Shown: positions 44,561-57,100 of the stretch, piece after piece
How positions within the stretch are numbered: position 1 is the first letter of the stretch
Layout: every line of letters starts with the position of its first letter
NCBI GenBank assembly: GCA_963930775.1
Contig: OZ005697.1
Location: 9,632,292-9,696,291, forward strand
Reading direction: 5' to 3'
Length of the DNA: 64,000 bases
DNA from: Cliona cf. orientalis
Taxonomy: Eukaryota; Porifera; Demospongiae; Clionaida; Clionaidae
Notes under the pieces: generated by a model
Told to the model about the DNA's origin: nothing
Database searches by the model: none
What the model saw: the letters and a program-made list of their open reading frames with translations, nothing else
Position numbers and translations under genes: made by a program

Positions 44561-46653
44561 CCCTCCTTCCCTCTAGCCATCTGTGTTTGACAGCCTTGTC
44601 CCCAAACTCTCCGACAACCAAGATGAGGTGAGCCACGCAGCAGCTGCATTCAATTACTGTCCATCACATTCAACTTAGTAACATTAACATTCCTGCATGC
44701 CATGCTGTATGGAGCTACAACTGTGCATATTTCACCTTTTGGTCAACTAATAATTCATGGGTTCATACCACTGCCATGATGTTGGCCCAATTATTGTTGA
44801 AAAGCCTAAAGAATTAACAGTCTAATTGCCACAGAAACTGCGTCCAATGATTGTATTCATAGGGGGTTGACAAGCTCTATCAGAGATTCTGATTATGCAA
44901 TCAAATCATTAGAAACACAAGCTCCCATTCACAGAGACACACACACATGCGGCCACAGTGATAGCCCCGAGTCCCTCAAATGATTATAAAATGTTTAAAA
45001 TGAGTGAATTTTTCCCTTTAGGGTTCATTGCCAGCGACCTCTCTCTCTCCGTCACATACTCCGAACTCCGGCCTCCTCACACACGGACAGCACTCTGACG
45101 TAAGCACCCGCCCACCTGCTAATTAACTATTACACCAGTCAGTAAACACTGATGCATTCCTGAGGCGGCAGCTACTGTCCAGTTACCGCATTCCTCTCAA
45201 TCACTGACAATGTAAAGTTTTTCATTCCAATAATTGCTACCCAACTTATATGGTTTAATTGGAGACCTTCGTACTATATACAATTATCAATGTATTTTAA
45301 ATAGCTCATTCTTCAGTGTGAGGTTCGTGACTGCATGGTTTCATTTCTGTTCCATCTTGCTTTAGGATCTCGAGTACAGAGATGGTCTTCTAGTGGCAGG
45401 ATCACTAGACGCTCTCATTGAGCTGCTGATGCCAACGGAGTCTCACTATCCCGAGAAGACCTACTCCTACGCCTTCATTCTCTGCTCAAGGCTCTTCATC
45501 AGACCTTACGAGCTGCTGGCTAAAGTTTCTAGAGTAAGTCCCTCTCTCTCTCTCTCCCTTCCCCCTCCTTTATGCCAATTTTTCTTCATGTAGACATTTC
45601 ACATGAGGTTGAAACAGCTGACAACTTCAGGGCGGTCTCCGATTGAAGACTACGCACCATACGTTATTGAACTTATCAGGTGATAATAATTGTTGATAAT
45701 TAAATGTGCCGTTCATTAACTCCAAGGATCATTAACTGAGCATAATAGCTCCTTTGTAGTTAATCGATACGCACGCTCACTTCACACACACATCAGCTTT
45801 TAGTTTTGATAAAATTTTGATAATGATACAAAATGTACAAATGTTTGCGTACAATGATGCTTGACACACCCCATCAAGCAGCTGTTATCAATTACCATAT
45901 TAGGGAGTGGTCTGAGATGTTCCCCTACGACTTTCGAGACGAGAGAATGATGCGATCCCTCAAAGAGATGACACAGACATGTGCAGGACTGTCACCGGTA
46001 AGTCTCAGACACTATCTAAGCTACCAAATTGGTCACTTTGGTGGCTCCATGGCCACCCTAGCTAGCTAGCTTCTCTACACTCTCCGAGTGCTTTTGGCAC
46101 TTATTCGTCTTCAATAGAATGCATGAAATTATGTTATGGAGACCTTGAGGACAACTGGAGATGCCCCAGTTGAAAGAGTTGTTGGCATTCCGAACGTTAT
46201 AATAACTGCCACGTCTTGTGACCACTCAAGTTATAATATATTATTTTCATTCTGCATTCCAATGATGTCGTTAGTTTGATTCCAGCGTCAGTGATTGCAT
46301 TGTTAGACGACAGCAGTAGATGCATAAGGAGTGATCAGGAAATTATATGTTTACAAATACTCTGGTTTTCGACGCTCATTAGCGCACGTACACACATACA
46401 CTCCACCATCCACACCCCTCACACACGTCACATATCACACTCTATTTATTTTTAGGATCTTCGTAAATCAGTGGGTCAGATTCAGTCGACTCTGGTGAAA
46501 AAGCTGAGCATCTTGGACAAATACGAACACGTCCTAGCACAGGTCAACGCCGTTGCCATGGAGAGGCTGATTGACCCCAAGACACAGGTCAACATACTGG
46601 ACGTGTGCGCAGACCCCACAGTGATGGCACAGCAGCTGACACACATAGAAATG

Positions 46654-46701
<48 letters not shown>

Positions 46702-49700
46702 GACAGAGAGAGAGAGGGAGGGAGTGGGAGAGAGATAGATAGAGAGAGAGAGAGGGAGAGGGAGGGAGGGGGAGAGAGAGACAGAGAGAGACAGAGGCAG
46801 AGAATACATGTTAGGGAGGGCCGTAACCACACATGATTAGACCATTACACTTTGTAAGAGGTCTGGTAATAACAACATTATAGTCGGTCCATTCTAGCCT
46901 GTGCCCCACCCTACGTCGCTAATTGAGTCAGCCGCAGCTGCCTCACACCGTAACATGTCTGCACTGCTCCAGATTCAACCAAACATAACACATTGCACAC
47001 ACACACACTCACATATGCACCGTAATAATATTATTATTATACAGGAGAGACTCAACAACATAGGACCAGAGGAGTTTATTCAGTCTTTTGTCAAATACCC
47101 TCCAGAGACTGAGGTGAGTCAGTGTGCGGTCAGTGTGGTTAGTGTGGTCAAGTGTGGTCGTTGTGGTCAACCACTAGTGGAATAGAATGCAATTGTCTGA
47201 ACCATTGAGTAGTTGGTCATGCCACATTAAGTAAAGCAGTTAACATTCTGTAAAGATTAATGCAGCACTTTAGAGTTTTTGATTGGTCAGCATGTTTGTT
47301 GAATGTGTGTGATCTAACGTGTTCCGTAGGCGTGCGAATGATGTTTATCTATCCTTCCTCCCTCTCTCCCTCTCTCTCTCTCTCCCCTCCCCCCTCGTCT
47401 CTCCCCAGCCTCTGTACAGGGACATGAAGAAGACCTCAAATCTCGAAGCTTACGTTGAGTGGTTCAATAGGTTGAGCTACCTCGTTGCCACGGAGATTTG
47501 TGTAGTAAGTCACCAATTGAGTTAGAGTTCCTCTGTTTGCCAAGAGGCCCACAGCCATTAGCAGCTGCCACAGACAATAACAGAACATCTCATTGCACCT
47601 ACACAAATAATTAATTAATCTCTCTCTCTCCCTCCCCCCCTCCCTTTCAGGCGGACAAGAAGAGAAACAGAGCCAGACTGATCGAATTTTTTGCTGACAC
47701 AGCGATGGAGTGCAAGAAGCTGAACAATTACAACTCCTTTATGGCTATTAGTGGTGAGCTAATCACTATAATATGTATTCATACTGCTCCCCCCATTCCC
47801 AAAATTTCCCCTATATTGGCCCCCTAACCTCCCCCCTTACTTACCGATAAGAAATTGAGGTCGTAGTTTTTGTGTGAAAAACGCTATCAGTGATATTAGG
47901 TCCACCTTAATCAAGAAATACAAAAACCAAAGTGTCTGTTTTGGTATCAAATTCATCACGTTGCCGTGGAATCAAACTACGAACTGCACACCACAATACC
48001 ATGTTATTGTACCCAGATCCCTCCCTCTCTCTCTCTCTCTCTCTCTCCCTTCCTCCCTTCCTCTCTTTTCTTCTGATAAATAAACCTTGGGGTGCACGTA
48101 CCTTAATTTGCTCGATCTCCAGCGCAGATTTCTCTCAAACACTCATTGATTGTCACCATGCAGCCTCTTAGCTAGTTAGAACTTAATAAACCACAACATC
48201 ACAGTGTGATTAATCACGTACTACACGCTAGCTGTAATTCCCTCACCCCTCCTCCCTCTCCCTCTCCCTCTCCCTCTTCGACACGTGTTGATACCATCTA
48301 GGAGACGCGAGAGGAGGGGGGAGGAAGAGACGCCATCAACGTGTGTTGGAGTGTAATCAAATTACTTGCGGTGCGGTCCTCCTCCGGGTGTCGATGTCAG
48401 CTGGCTACCTGGCTATATAGCTGGCGAGGAGAGAAATTTGAGCAGCTCAGTAATTCCATCCTACTTTACAGCTAGCTGTATATTAATCATCAGCATGCAG
48501 CTCTGGCTATAGCCATGCAGCCTTGTAGCTAGCGGAGTAGCTGGAGCAGGGGATTATGTACTTCTGATTACAACGTGATATCTAACACTGGCTGCTGCCA
48601 AAACCGTAGGACATCCAACCCTGTATACATCCGTGGATGGATTTCAAACAATGCAAGGCCATACTAGTGGGGAGGGAGGGGAGGGGGGGGGGTACGCTTG
48701 AGATATCCGAACTGGATCACATTGTTATGACGGTTGTATGTACGTATGTGACATAATATTAGAGTTAGTGATGATGTGAGTGGATCACACAATAATAATA
48801 ATTATGGTTGGTAAGACCCTTTAATTAGCTAGTCATAAGAGAAGGATTAATTTTAATGAGAAATAAGATTTATTTTACTTCTTCTCACACGTACACACGT
48901 ACACACACTCACTCGCTCGTGCCGCACCTCACCTGACGCAGCTGGGCTGTTCATGAGTCCCGTCACCAGACTAAAGAAAACCGTAAGTGTAAATAAATTA
49001 ACTGACTAATTGAATTTTAGCTAACATGGTTGCCCTAGCAACCACACATATACCCCCTGGGTGGGACAACACAAGAACACAAGGTCATCCATAAAATTAA
49101 TTATCATCCATTCTCTCTCTCTCTCTCGTATCTCCCTCTCTCTCCCTCCACTTTCTCTCTCTCTCTCCTTCTCTCCTGCAGAAAGCTAAAGTCAGCTCAT
49201 CCAAACTTCACGCCATTGAGGTAACTAATTACCAGTCCTATTCACTCGCTCACTCACGAACGTGCAGAACTGCTAGCCTGGTAGCCATCCTAACCTAAAT
49301 AGCTATTTAATCTTTGGGGGTAGACAGGATTGATGTCTCCAGCTGCAAGTAATTTGTAATTGTGATGATACGTACACCACATGTGCCGTGTACACAGACA
49401 GTATAGTAGTACGTACCCACTTGACTCGATCAGCAGCTAGACCAGCCCTGCCATAAAATGCAGTACTCAGATATACTCAATAATTACCATGTGTAGTGTC
49501 TTCACGCCCTTGTACATGTTTATATATGTACTTAACACACTAATTAATGTTACATATTACGATGCCACCCTGAAGCCTGAGTCGATATGGCGCTGATCAC
49601 CACTACCCTCCCTCCGTTGATCTAGCGAGCCGTTGTAGACGACTAGGACCAATAACCATCATGATGCGACCACATGTCCATGTATGGTGGCTATGGTTAC

Positions 49701-51005
49701 CGTGGATGGCGTATTAGTGCTGCAACGCTGATCCTCAGTCTCAATAAAGCAACTCCTCTCTCTCTCCCTCCCTCCCTCCCTCTCTGTCCGTCTGTCTGCG
49801 GAGAGCTAATTTATTTCTGCCTTATTTTTGCATGATAGAGCAGCAAGTGGAATTATCTCTTTCACTGAACTTCAGTGAGCCTTGGAGCTAGCTCACCTCA
49901 CCCCCCCCCCCTCCCTCCCCTCCTTGTCTAGACCTTGAGGCTACCAAGTACATGTACCCCTCATGCCACTGGCTTTCCAAATATGGAGAACCATATCCTT
50001 CCATGGACTTACCCCCCCCCCCCCCAATATAATATTAATTAGCATAGCCAATGTCCTTCAACGGACTTACCCCCTATATAGGATGTGATTGATATTATAC
50101 CCTTTTTCATGGAAAAGCCATTTCTAGATTTACCCTTCAAGGTTAAGTGGCCGGGTGTGTGTGTGTGTGGTTAAGTAACCATCTCCTGGAAATTACCAAT
50201 AAATTTCACATCCTTTTAAACTTTCAAGTACCAATCAGATGACCTTGTAGAAATAGCGTCCTCCAGCCAAGCAGAAGTGGGCGTTTCTAGAACTTGGCAG
50301 CGCTGGCTAATTTTCAGCATGTTTACGATTGTAAAGGTCATCGGCTAACTACAATAACATTGCTATTGCAACTTTTTACTCCATGCGTTCATTGTAGACT
50401 AATTATCTCCATGGTATGTAACCGTGTAGCTATTATGGCATAGCATGCATGTACGATGAGGTCATGGGCACGGGGTACGGTAGGGTAGGGCCGAGAATAT
50501 TGACATACGTGACATCATAATTGTGCCAAATGACATCATGCTGAGTTGTGATTGGCCGGATACAGCCGTCCATTAGTAGAGGATGTATTCCACCCAGTTC
50601 GCTTAGTTAGTGGTTAGTGCTGAAACTGTTAGTGGCTAGTTATTAGTGAGATTACCAATTGCTATAATTAGTACAAGGCCTACAAGATCGTATTTCAAAG
50701 CATATTATACCAAGTGCTTTCAATTTCAACTATTTCCAATTCTTCTCATGAAATTACGACATACTTTTAGCCATACCAAAAATTAATACACATCGAGTAT
50801 ATTCATGTTTTTCCTGCTTTGCTGTCTCCCGTGGGACTTGAAATTCGAATGGAACAAGCCGATTGCTACATATTGTCACTAATTGTGCATAACTAGTTCT
50901 AACTTTCAACTTTGCATTTCCTGAATGGTTCACAGTTTGTAGCCATTACACAACCTCTACCCTGCCAGCTGTCATCTCTCTCCCTCCCTCCCTCCCTCTC
51001 TCTCT

Positions 51006-51058
<53 letters not shown>

Positions 51059-51071
51059 CCTCCCTCCCTCC

Positions 51072-51112
<41 letters not shown>

Positions 51113-53832
51113 GGAGTTTGTAGATCCAGTACAGAATTTCTCCTGCTATCGTCAGTCGCTGGAGCGTAGCATCGGCCAGGCCAGCGGAGGGAAGGAGGGG
51201 AAGCAGTGGGTGGCCCCTTTCTTCAGCCTCATACTCAAAGACATCTACTTTCTTCACGAGGGCATGAGCGACAGGTACATACGTCAGAGGAAATTTAAAA
51301 AAGAAAAACAGTAATAAAGGACCAGAATACCCTCACCTAAATCTCTGTATACTACAGTATGACAGAAATACACTATAGATCACTAATTTGACAAATAGAG
51401 GGCACACCATCGTCTATGTAGTATTATTATAATTGTGATGTGACTGCTGCAGGGACACCAAGGGCTACGTCAGATTTGAGAAGTGCATCTCCCTCGCACG
51501 CCTCGTCTCTCAGATACTCGCATACAAGGAAACAACGGTAATTAAATTACATCATTTGGGTGGGGCTTTGTGTCACATGACCAGGACAATACAAACCACC
51601 TTACCCACAACAATTTGTTTGATGTTAATAAAGTCAAGTATGCATGGGAGCGGGACTGGTGTAAAAAATAAACTTTCATATCGTTTTTGTAACTTTTGGC
51701 CAAAATAAGTCATCAACGTAGACATACATGCTAATGTGTCACATTGCATTCACATATGGTCACCATCCACCACTCTCACACACACACTTGGACACTACAG
51801 CTGCCGTTTCCCCGGAAACGAGATGTCCTTAACTACCTAATGACGATCCCAGTGCACAGTGATGATGAGCTGCAGCTTGCCTCCATGGAGATTGAACCAC
51901 CAGAGAACAGCGGAGAGAAGAAGAGATACCAGGAGTTAAAGTAAGGAGGAGAGAGAGAACCCTAGCCTCATTCCCAGACCCTCTCTTGATCTCCCAGCTT
52001 TCAATGTTGCACGCAAAATATATTAAAAGCTGGGAGATCGAGAGAGGGCCTGGGGACGAGGCTAAGAGAACCCCCAGGGGAACTTCAGTCATGCACTGCT
52101 TCACCAAAATTGACTTACTCTAACGACATTTGTGTACTTTCTTAATCGATCTTCTGGTTTACCATCACCACAATCCATGCATGTGGCTTTCAACATGGTA
52201 AAAGAACAAAAAATCAATGGGTTCTGTCCAGTCTGTCAGAAAATTGAATTCGCTATCAAGGGTTGACCAAATCCTCTTGGTCTAACTTTAATTGCATATT
52301 GTTTTTGTCGAACTTTTGATTGCCTGCAAGAGGCCAGTGGCTGGGTAGAAGGCCAGTGGCTAGTTAGCTAGCTTAAATTCCTGCAGGGCTGCTGATGCCA
52401 TGGAAGGGGGGGTGCATGAATGGAGAGAGAGAAATGTGATACTAATGGGAAGACATTGTCAGGTAGCTAACCATCAGAAATGGATTATATTATGTTGTTG
52501 TGACGTTTAATGTCACGTTCTGGAACTGTGCATGCGTCACAACGTGAGGGTGATCATGAGAAAATGTAATTTTGACCAAATGCACACTCAGCCCCCCCTC
52601 CCCCCCCCCCCCCACACACACACACACACACAAACACACTTGTACAATCCACAGTCAGCAAAACGGTTGTAAAATATTATAATTATTATTATACATTAAT
52701 AAGACTTGGTTGCTGTGCACTGTTGCTGATATTATAGACTTGTCTTTGAAGAAGGCCAAATCTATTTATGCCATAGCAAGTCTAAATATAATGTAGCATG
52801 TTCAGAACCATAGTAGTTGCATTCATCTGCTCAAGAGCTACATTTTGGTTTTTGTTCCAGCTCCATAGCTCTTTCCGTTGCACTATGACGCGCGCCGCGG
52901 TATTGAATTAATGATATTCATAGCTATTAATTAATTACGTCACGGCCCGTACATTCCTGGATCCAACGTGAAAACCATACGCGTTTTGCTACCCTTTGTC
53001 CCAGCTCAATAAATAGCGTTTTCCGGTAGGGACTATCGGGGCTAGACGGTGTCAGGGCTAGGGGTACCCCCTCTGGCACCTGCAGCTGAAAACTGCACAT
53101 GGTCCTGGGCATATATGGCTTAGGGGTCGCCCAGGTTCCTCCCTCGAATACCCCCCATCCTGGACAAAGCCTGGTAATCCACCATAGGCTGACTTCGGTC
53201 CCCTGTGGCTGTGACACAGAAGCCTAACTGGCTGCAGTAGTCTGCAGTGTACCCTGACCAACGTTCCAGCCTAGAGCTCGGAAGGTCGACGGGAGGATGG
53301 GGTTATTTTTTTTATAATTAAATTTTTATAAATTTACGAAAAATGTTGGATAATTTGAAGATAGGGCTGCTTGCCTTTCTCCCAGAGGAGGTTGGTCACA
53401 GATTCTAATTAGAATGCGTTTGCCATCTCCAGTCACTCCCGAAGCTGCGGCAACTTGGCCTGGGGGGATCCATGATTGGGACTATTTTATATATTATGTA
53501 TTAAACAATCATGAATTATTCACAGTATTGCCCTCCTCTTTATTTATTAATAATTTTACTCTTGCAATTGCCTGTACTATCATCTATGGTAAATTTAATA
53601 GTCAGACAAAAATTAATAATACTAAATAATACTAATTATGTATATAGTGTAACAAACTTTATCTATAATAATATTATACACACACTTCCTTCTCCACTCA
53701 CTCTGCTTGTCCAGGCTCCTGTTGGGATCATACGGTGGGCGTGTCCATCGTCCGAGCAGCATTGGCTCCTCCTCCTCCTCCTCGTCTCCGCCCCTCTCCC
53801 CCGCCTACTCACCCATCCCAGAGGAATCCTAG
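40912..53832 (+). CDS. RASGEF1: Ras guanine nucleotide exchange factor, RASGEF1 family (631 aa)
   Basis: Nineteen exons: 40912-41001, 41452-41556, 42243-42277, 43075-43213, 44577-44627, 45022-45099, 45366-45533, 45594-45679, 45904-45997, 46456-46653, 47045-47113, 47409-47504, 47651-47753, 48942-48982, 49182-49220, 51114-51274, 51453-51537, 51801-51940, 53715-53832; 1896 nt, in frame. RasGEF-N covers about residues 167-285 (GSLDALIELLMP, FPYDFRDERMMRSLKEM) and the CDC25 catalytic domain about 335-590 (ERLNNIGPEEFIQSF, NLEAYVEWFNRLSYLVATEI, MSPVTRLKKT, PFFSLILKDIYFLHEG). These match vertebrate RASGEF1A/B/C closely. The vertebrate proteins (about 470 aa) act as exchange factors for Rap2. The first 166 residues are an extra helical and Ser/Pro N-terminus not in the human forms, and the C-terminus has a Ser run. 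Many introns carry CT repeats at the 3' splice site. The N-terminal exons are less certain. Confidence 0.92.
43259..43432. mobile_element. MITE-like element, TACCGTATAGCCGG family, in RASGEF1 intron 4
   Basis: The ends are TACCATATAGCCGGAAAATT and AGCTATACGGTA, which are inverted copies. The inside is rich in GGCGG/CCGCC and AATTT. Related copies are at 54563-54762 and 62541-62745. No coding capacity, so presumably non-autonomous; TA is the probable target duplication. Confidence 0.75.
44493..44557. repeat. CT microsatellite at the acceptor of RASGEF1 exon 5
   Basis: About 32 CT dinucleotides end 19 bp before the exon at 44577 and merge into its polypyrimidine tract. Confidence 0.95.
46657..46800. 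repeat. GA-rich repeat next to the donor of RASGEF1 exon 10
   Basis: Interrupted GA/GGGA repeats begin three bases after the exon-10 donor (46654). Long open frames across it (Arg-Glu repeats) are artefacts. Confidence 0.9.
50974..51112. repeat. CT/CCCT repeat at the acceptor of RASGEF1 exon 16
   Basis: About 139 bp of CTCT and CCCTCCCT units run directly into the CAG acceptor of the exon at 51114. The frames on both strands here are simple-repeat artefacts. Confidence 0.95.
51963..52065. repeat. Inverted-repeat hairpin just after RASGEF1 exon 18
   Basis: The left arm (51963-52003, TAGCCTCATTCCCAGACC...) and right arm (52026-52065, ...GGGGACGAGGCTA) are about 40 bp inverted copies with few mismatches around a loop of about 22 bp. 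It begins 22 bp after the exon-18 donor and is probably a small foldback element. Confidence 0.8.
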
Positions 53833-54131
53833 CCCCCTCCCTCCCCTTCCCCCCACAGGACACAGCTACCACCCGATCCACACAGCTCGGTGTATAAAAT
53901 GACTGAACTTCTAATAATAATACTATCCCGGCATAATTGTAACGACGTAAAAGCAATACTGATGCACATGTAAAATCTCATTGTTAAATTTTTTATGTTC
54001 ACTACCACCATAGTCATGTGACAATCACATGACACAAACATACGTCATAATTATTGTGATAATACTAATAATATTTCTATTATATTCTCTCTATGCATAT
54101 AAAAATAATATTTAAATTGAGACGTCGTAAG

Positions 54132-57100
54132 TTATGTTCTATGAATAAGCATGTTAACATTGTTCCCATACTTATCTCCATCGGGGCAGCGGGGTAGTTT
54201 ATACGGCTTCAGGGAGGGGCTAGAGGGTGTGGTTTCTCTGCCCTCTGACCTCAGCTGTTCTAGAAGCAGCCAAATGGCGTCCGGGTCCAAATCAATCAGA
54301 CTCTGGAAACAGACTAGACAGGCTTGTTGGAGGGTGTCTGGCTGATCTGAGGCGAGGTACGGAGCACAGGCATGGGCCAGTCTCTCTAGATCGGCCGTGG
54401 AGACTTGTAGCTTCAAAGAGAGAACTCCGACACACTCGAGTAACTCTTGTTGAAGCTTACATTGAGCTGTCTGTCTGCAGGGGGGGGGGGGGGGGGGGGG
54501 AGGGGGGGAGCAGTTTTAAATAATATTATTATTATTATTATTAATAACTACTTTTGATGGTATACCGTAAATCCGGAAAATTTGGCGGGGAATTAAATTT
54601 GGCGGTTTGGCGGTCTATATTACAACCACCAAACTAAAATCCGCCAAAATTTCCTACTCGCATATATACGTATGGCAATCCCGTACCAAACCGCCAAATT
54701 TAAATCCACCAATATTCTTGCAATAGCGATTTTGGGCTCAACCGCCAATATTTCCAGCTAATACTGACAACATACCTATACAGCTTATCTGTATTCCTGC
54801 TCCTGGGGGCAAGACTCTCGAGGCTGTGGACGAGGGAAGACCACACCCCCTGTATGATACGCTTACGAAGGAACTCCCGACAGACGTCACAGAGCACCAC
54901 CATGACATGCCACGCCCTCCTAGCGACGGGAGGGGCGGGGTCAGAGAGACGAGGGAGAAACGGAGACCAGATGTTGTGGACTTCTGGAAGGAGAGTGTTC
55001 TACGGCAGAAGATACATAGAAAATCAATGCTACCATAGATCGGGATATTTTCGCCGATAAAATATTTCGCGTATATATATTATAGTCTAAATTTCGTCGC
55101 CAGACTTTAGCAATCAAAATAGGTATAGGTTGACGTACGTTACACAAAATATTTTGCATGTTTAATTTTCGTCGGAAAAGGGACGAAAATTTTTTAATGG
55201 CAAAAATTTCGCCAACTATGGTATACTGATAGAATCACAAGCTGAAAAGTAAGCCTTCTAGTTTCTGAAATTCTGCCCCACCTTACAACCTATGCTTAGG
55301 TAATAAGCCAAGAAGCTTAGGTGAAGAGAATTTCTGAGCTCACCTGTTCATGTTGTAGAGCCAGGATGGAGTGTGAGAGTGTGTCCAGCACTATCAGTCT
55401 CAGACTAGGCGGCTCCATGGACATGTGGTGACCGCATCGCTGCATCACCTCCACGGCTGTCCGGCGCAGAGGGGAGAGCTCCCTTCGCTGATTATAAGGG
55501 TCTTCCCCATCATTTTCATCCCCACCGCCATGACTGTCTTCTTTGCTCATATTTTGGTTCAGCTCTGACTCACTGAAGTCGCCCTCCTTCTCTCTACGCT
55601 GCTTCTCCTTGTGGTACTGCAGAAAGAACTCCTCTACAGCTTCTGGTGTCACATGACTTCCACCATCACTATCGTATTTAGTCACATGACTTTCATCACT
55701 GATCACGTGACTTGCCCCACCCTCTTTCAATTTGGTCAGCATGCCCTGGGTAGCACTAGAGTTATCAGGAAGTGGGGTAGAGGATGAGGGGGTAGAGGTC
55801 ATCTTGGGAAGTGTCCGCCATCTTTCACAGCTCTCAGCTAGTGTTCTTAAGACGGGCCAGATGAGGTTTGGCTCAATTTGACGGACGTCCAGAGACAGAA
55901 ACAGCTCATCAATGGAGTCTTGAATGAGCAAAAGAACACTTTCATCACTACAATGAAGAAGTTACAGACAAATTATGACGCAAGTCCATGATCGATCATG
56001 AGTGACTGTTACGGTGAATTTGTAATTAACGTAGGTACACACAAAAGAATTCTGTGCACTCTAAAGCTTACCCATGAGAAACAACAGCCTGGAGCACTTG
56101 TAGGGCTTGCAAGTGGGTGGGGCCTCGCAGGTGCAGTGCCACACTATTGACAAGGTAGTCAGCATTATCGGTAATCAGCTCCGATAGTGTCCTAGCACAA
56201 AACGCATGATCATGTGACGGTCATGTGATAGACTTAGAGACCACACCTACTTGTATCCACAGTGTGCTGCAGTGTATTTGAGCGTGGCATGAGCTGCGGT
56301 TGCTATGGAAACGTGCTCGTTGCCAAGGCGCTGGAGGAGAGGGTAGACGACCGTCTGCAGGAGAGGTTTGAAGGCGGAGCCGAGAAAATGGACACACATC
56401 GACACAACGTGCAGCTGGAGACAGCTGTACAGGCAGGTGTCCTGAGGAGAAGTAAGAAATAGCAAAATTTTATGTTTCAGTGAACTTCTTGATTGGGTGT
56501 TTGTCATATTGATAGTTATGAGCTAGATCGTGTTACACCAATCTGGCATTATTTCTCATTATTATGAATTACTTTTCATTGAGAGAAATAATGCCAGATT
56601 GGTGTAACACGATCTAGCTCGCAGCTATCAATATTAATTTTTATGCTAAATAATTTTAATTTCCTCACTGACCTTTGTATTAGTCATCCTCTCTTCCCTC
56701 CAGAACGATTCTCCGTCTCTAACATCAAAGTTCAAACCAGCCGGCCGCAACCTATCCCAGTTGCCAGGGGCAACCAGCTCCTCCAGTAGACCCTCCACTA
56801 GTACAAATACCTCGTCTGCTGACTCAGCACTTTCTCTCCCCCCACCCCTCCGTGAGGCAGCCCCCAGCAAAACATGAGATAAAATTAGAAGCAGTTCTTT
56901 CCCGTGAGTTGATGGAGACAGTCTCAGCTTCTCTAGGAGGTGGTCTACGATGACAGGGAGAGAGCCATGGCGACCAAGAAGCTCACAGACTCGTTGGAGG
57001 AGAGATGAAATTCTGTCGGAGGTAAAGTAAACAAAGTGAAGGGATGGTTGGGGAGGAAGGGGGAGGGGTTGATGGTGGTGGGCGGAGTCTTCTGGAGGGT

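Noticed and set aside
46471..46836. 121-aa frame ending in Arg-Glu repeats
   Set aside because: It begins inside RASGEF1 exon 10 and reads through the donor into a GA repeat; the tail is not coding.
50946..51257. Minus-strand Arg/Glu-repeat frame
   Set aside because: Artefact of the CT microsatellite before exon 16.
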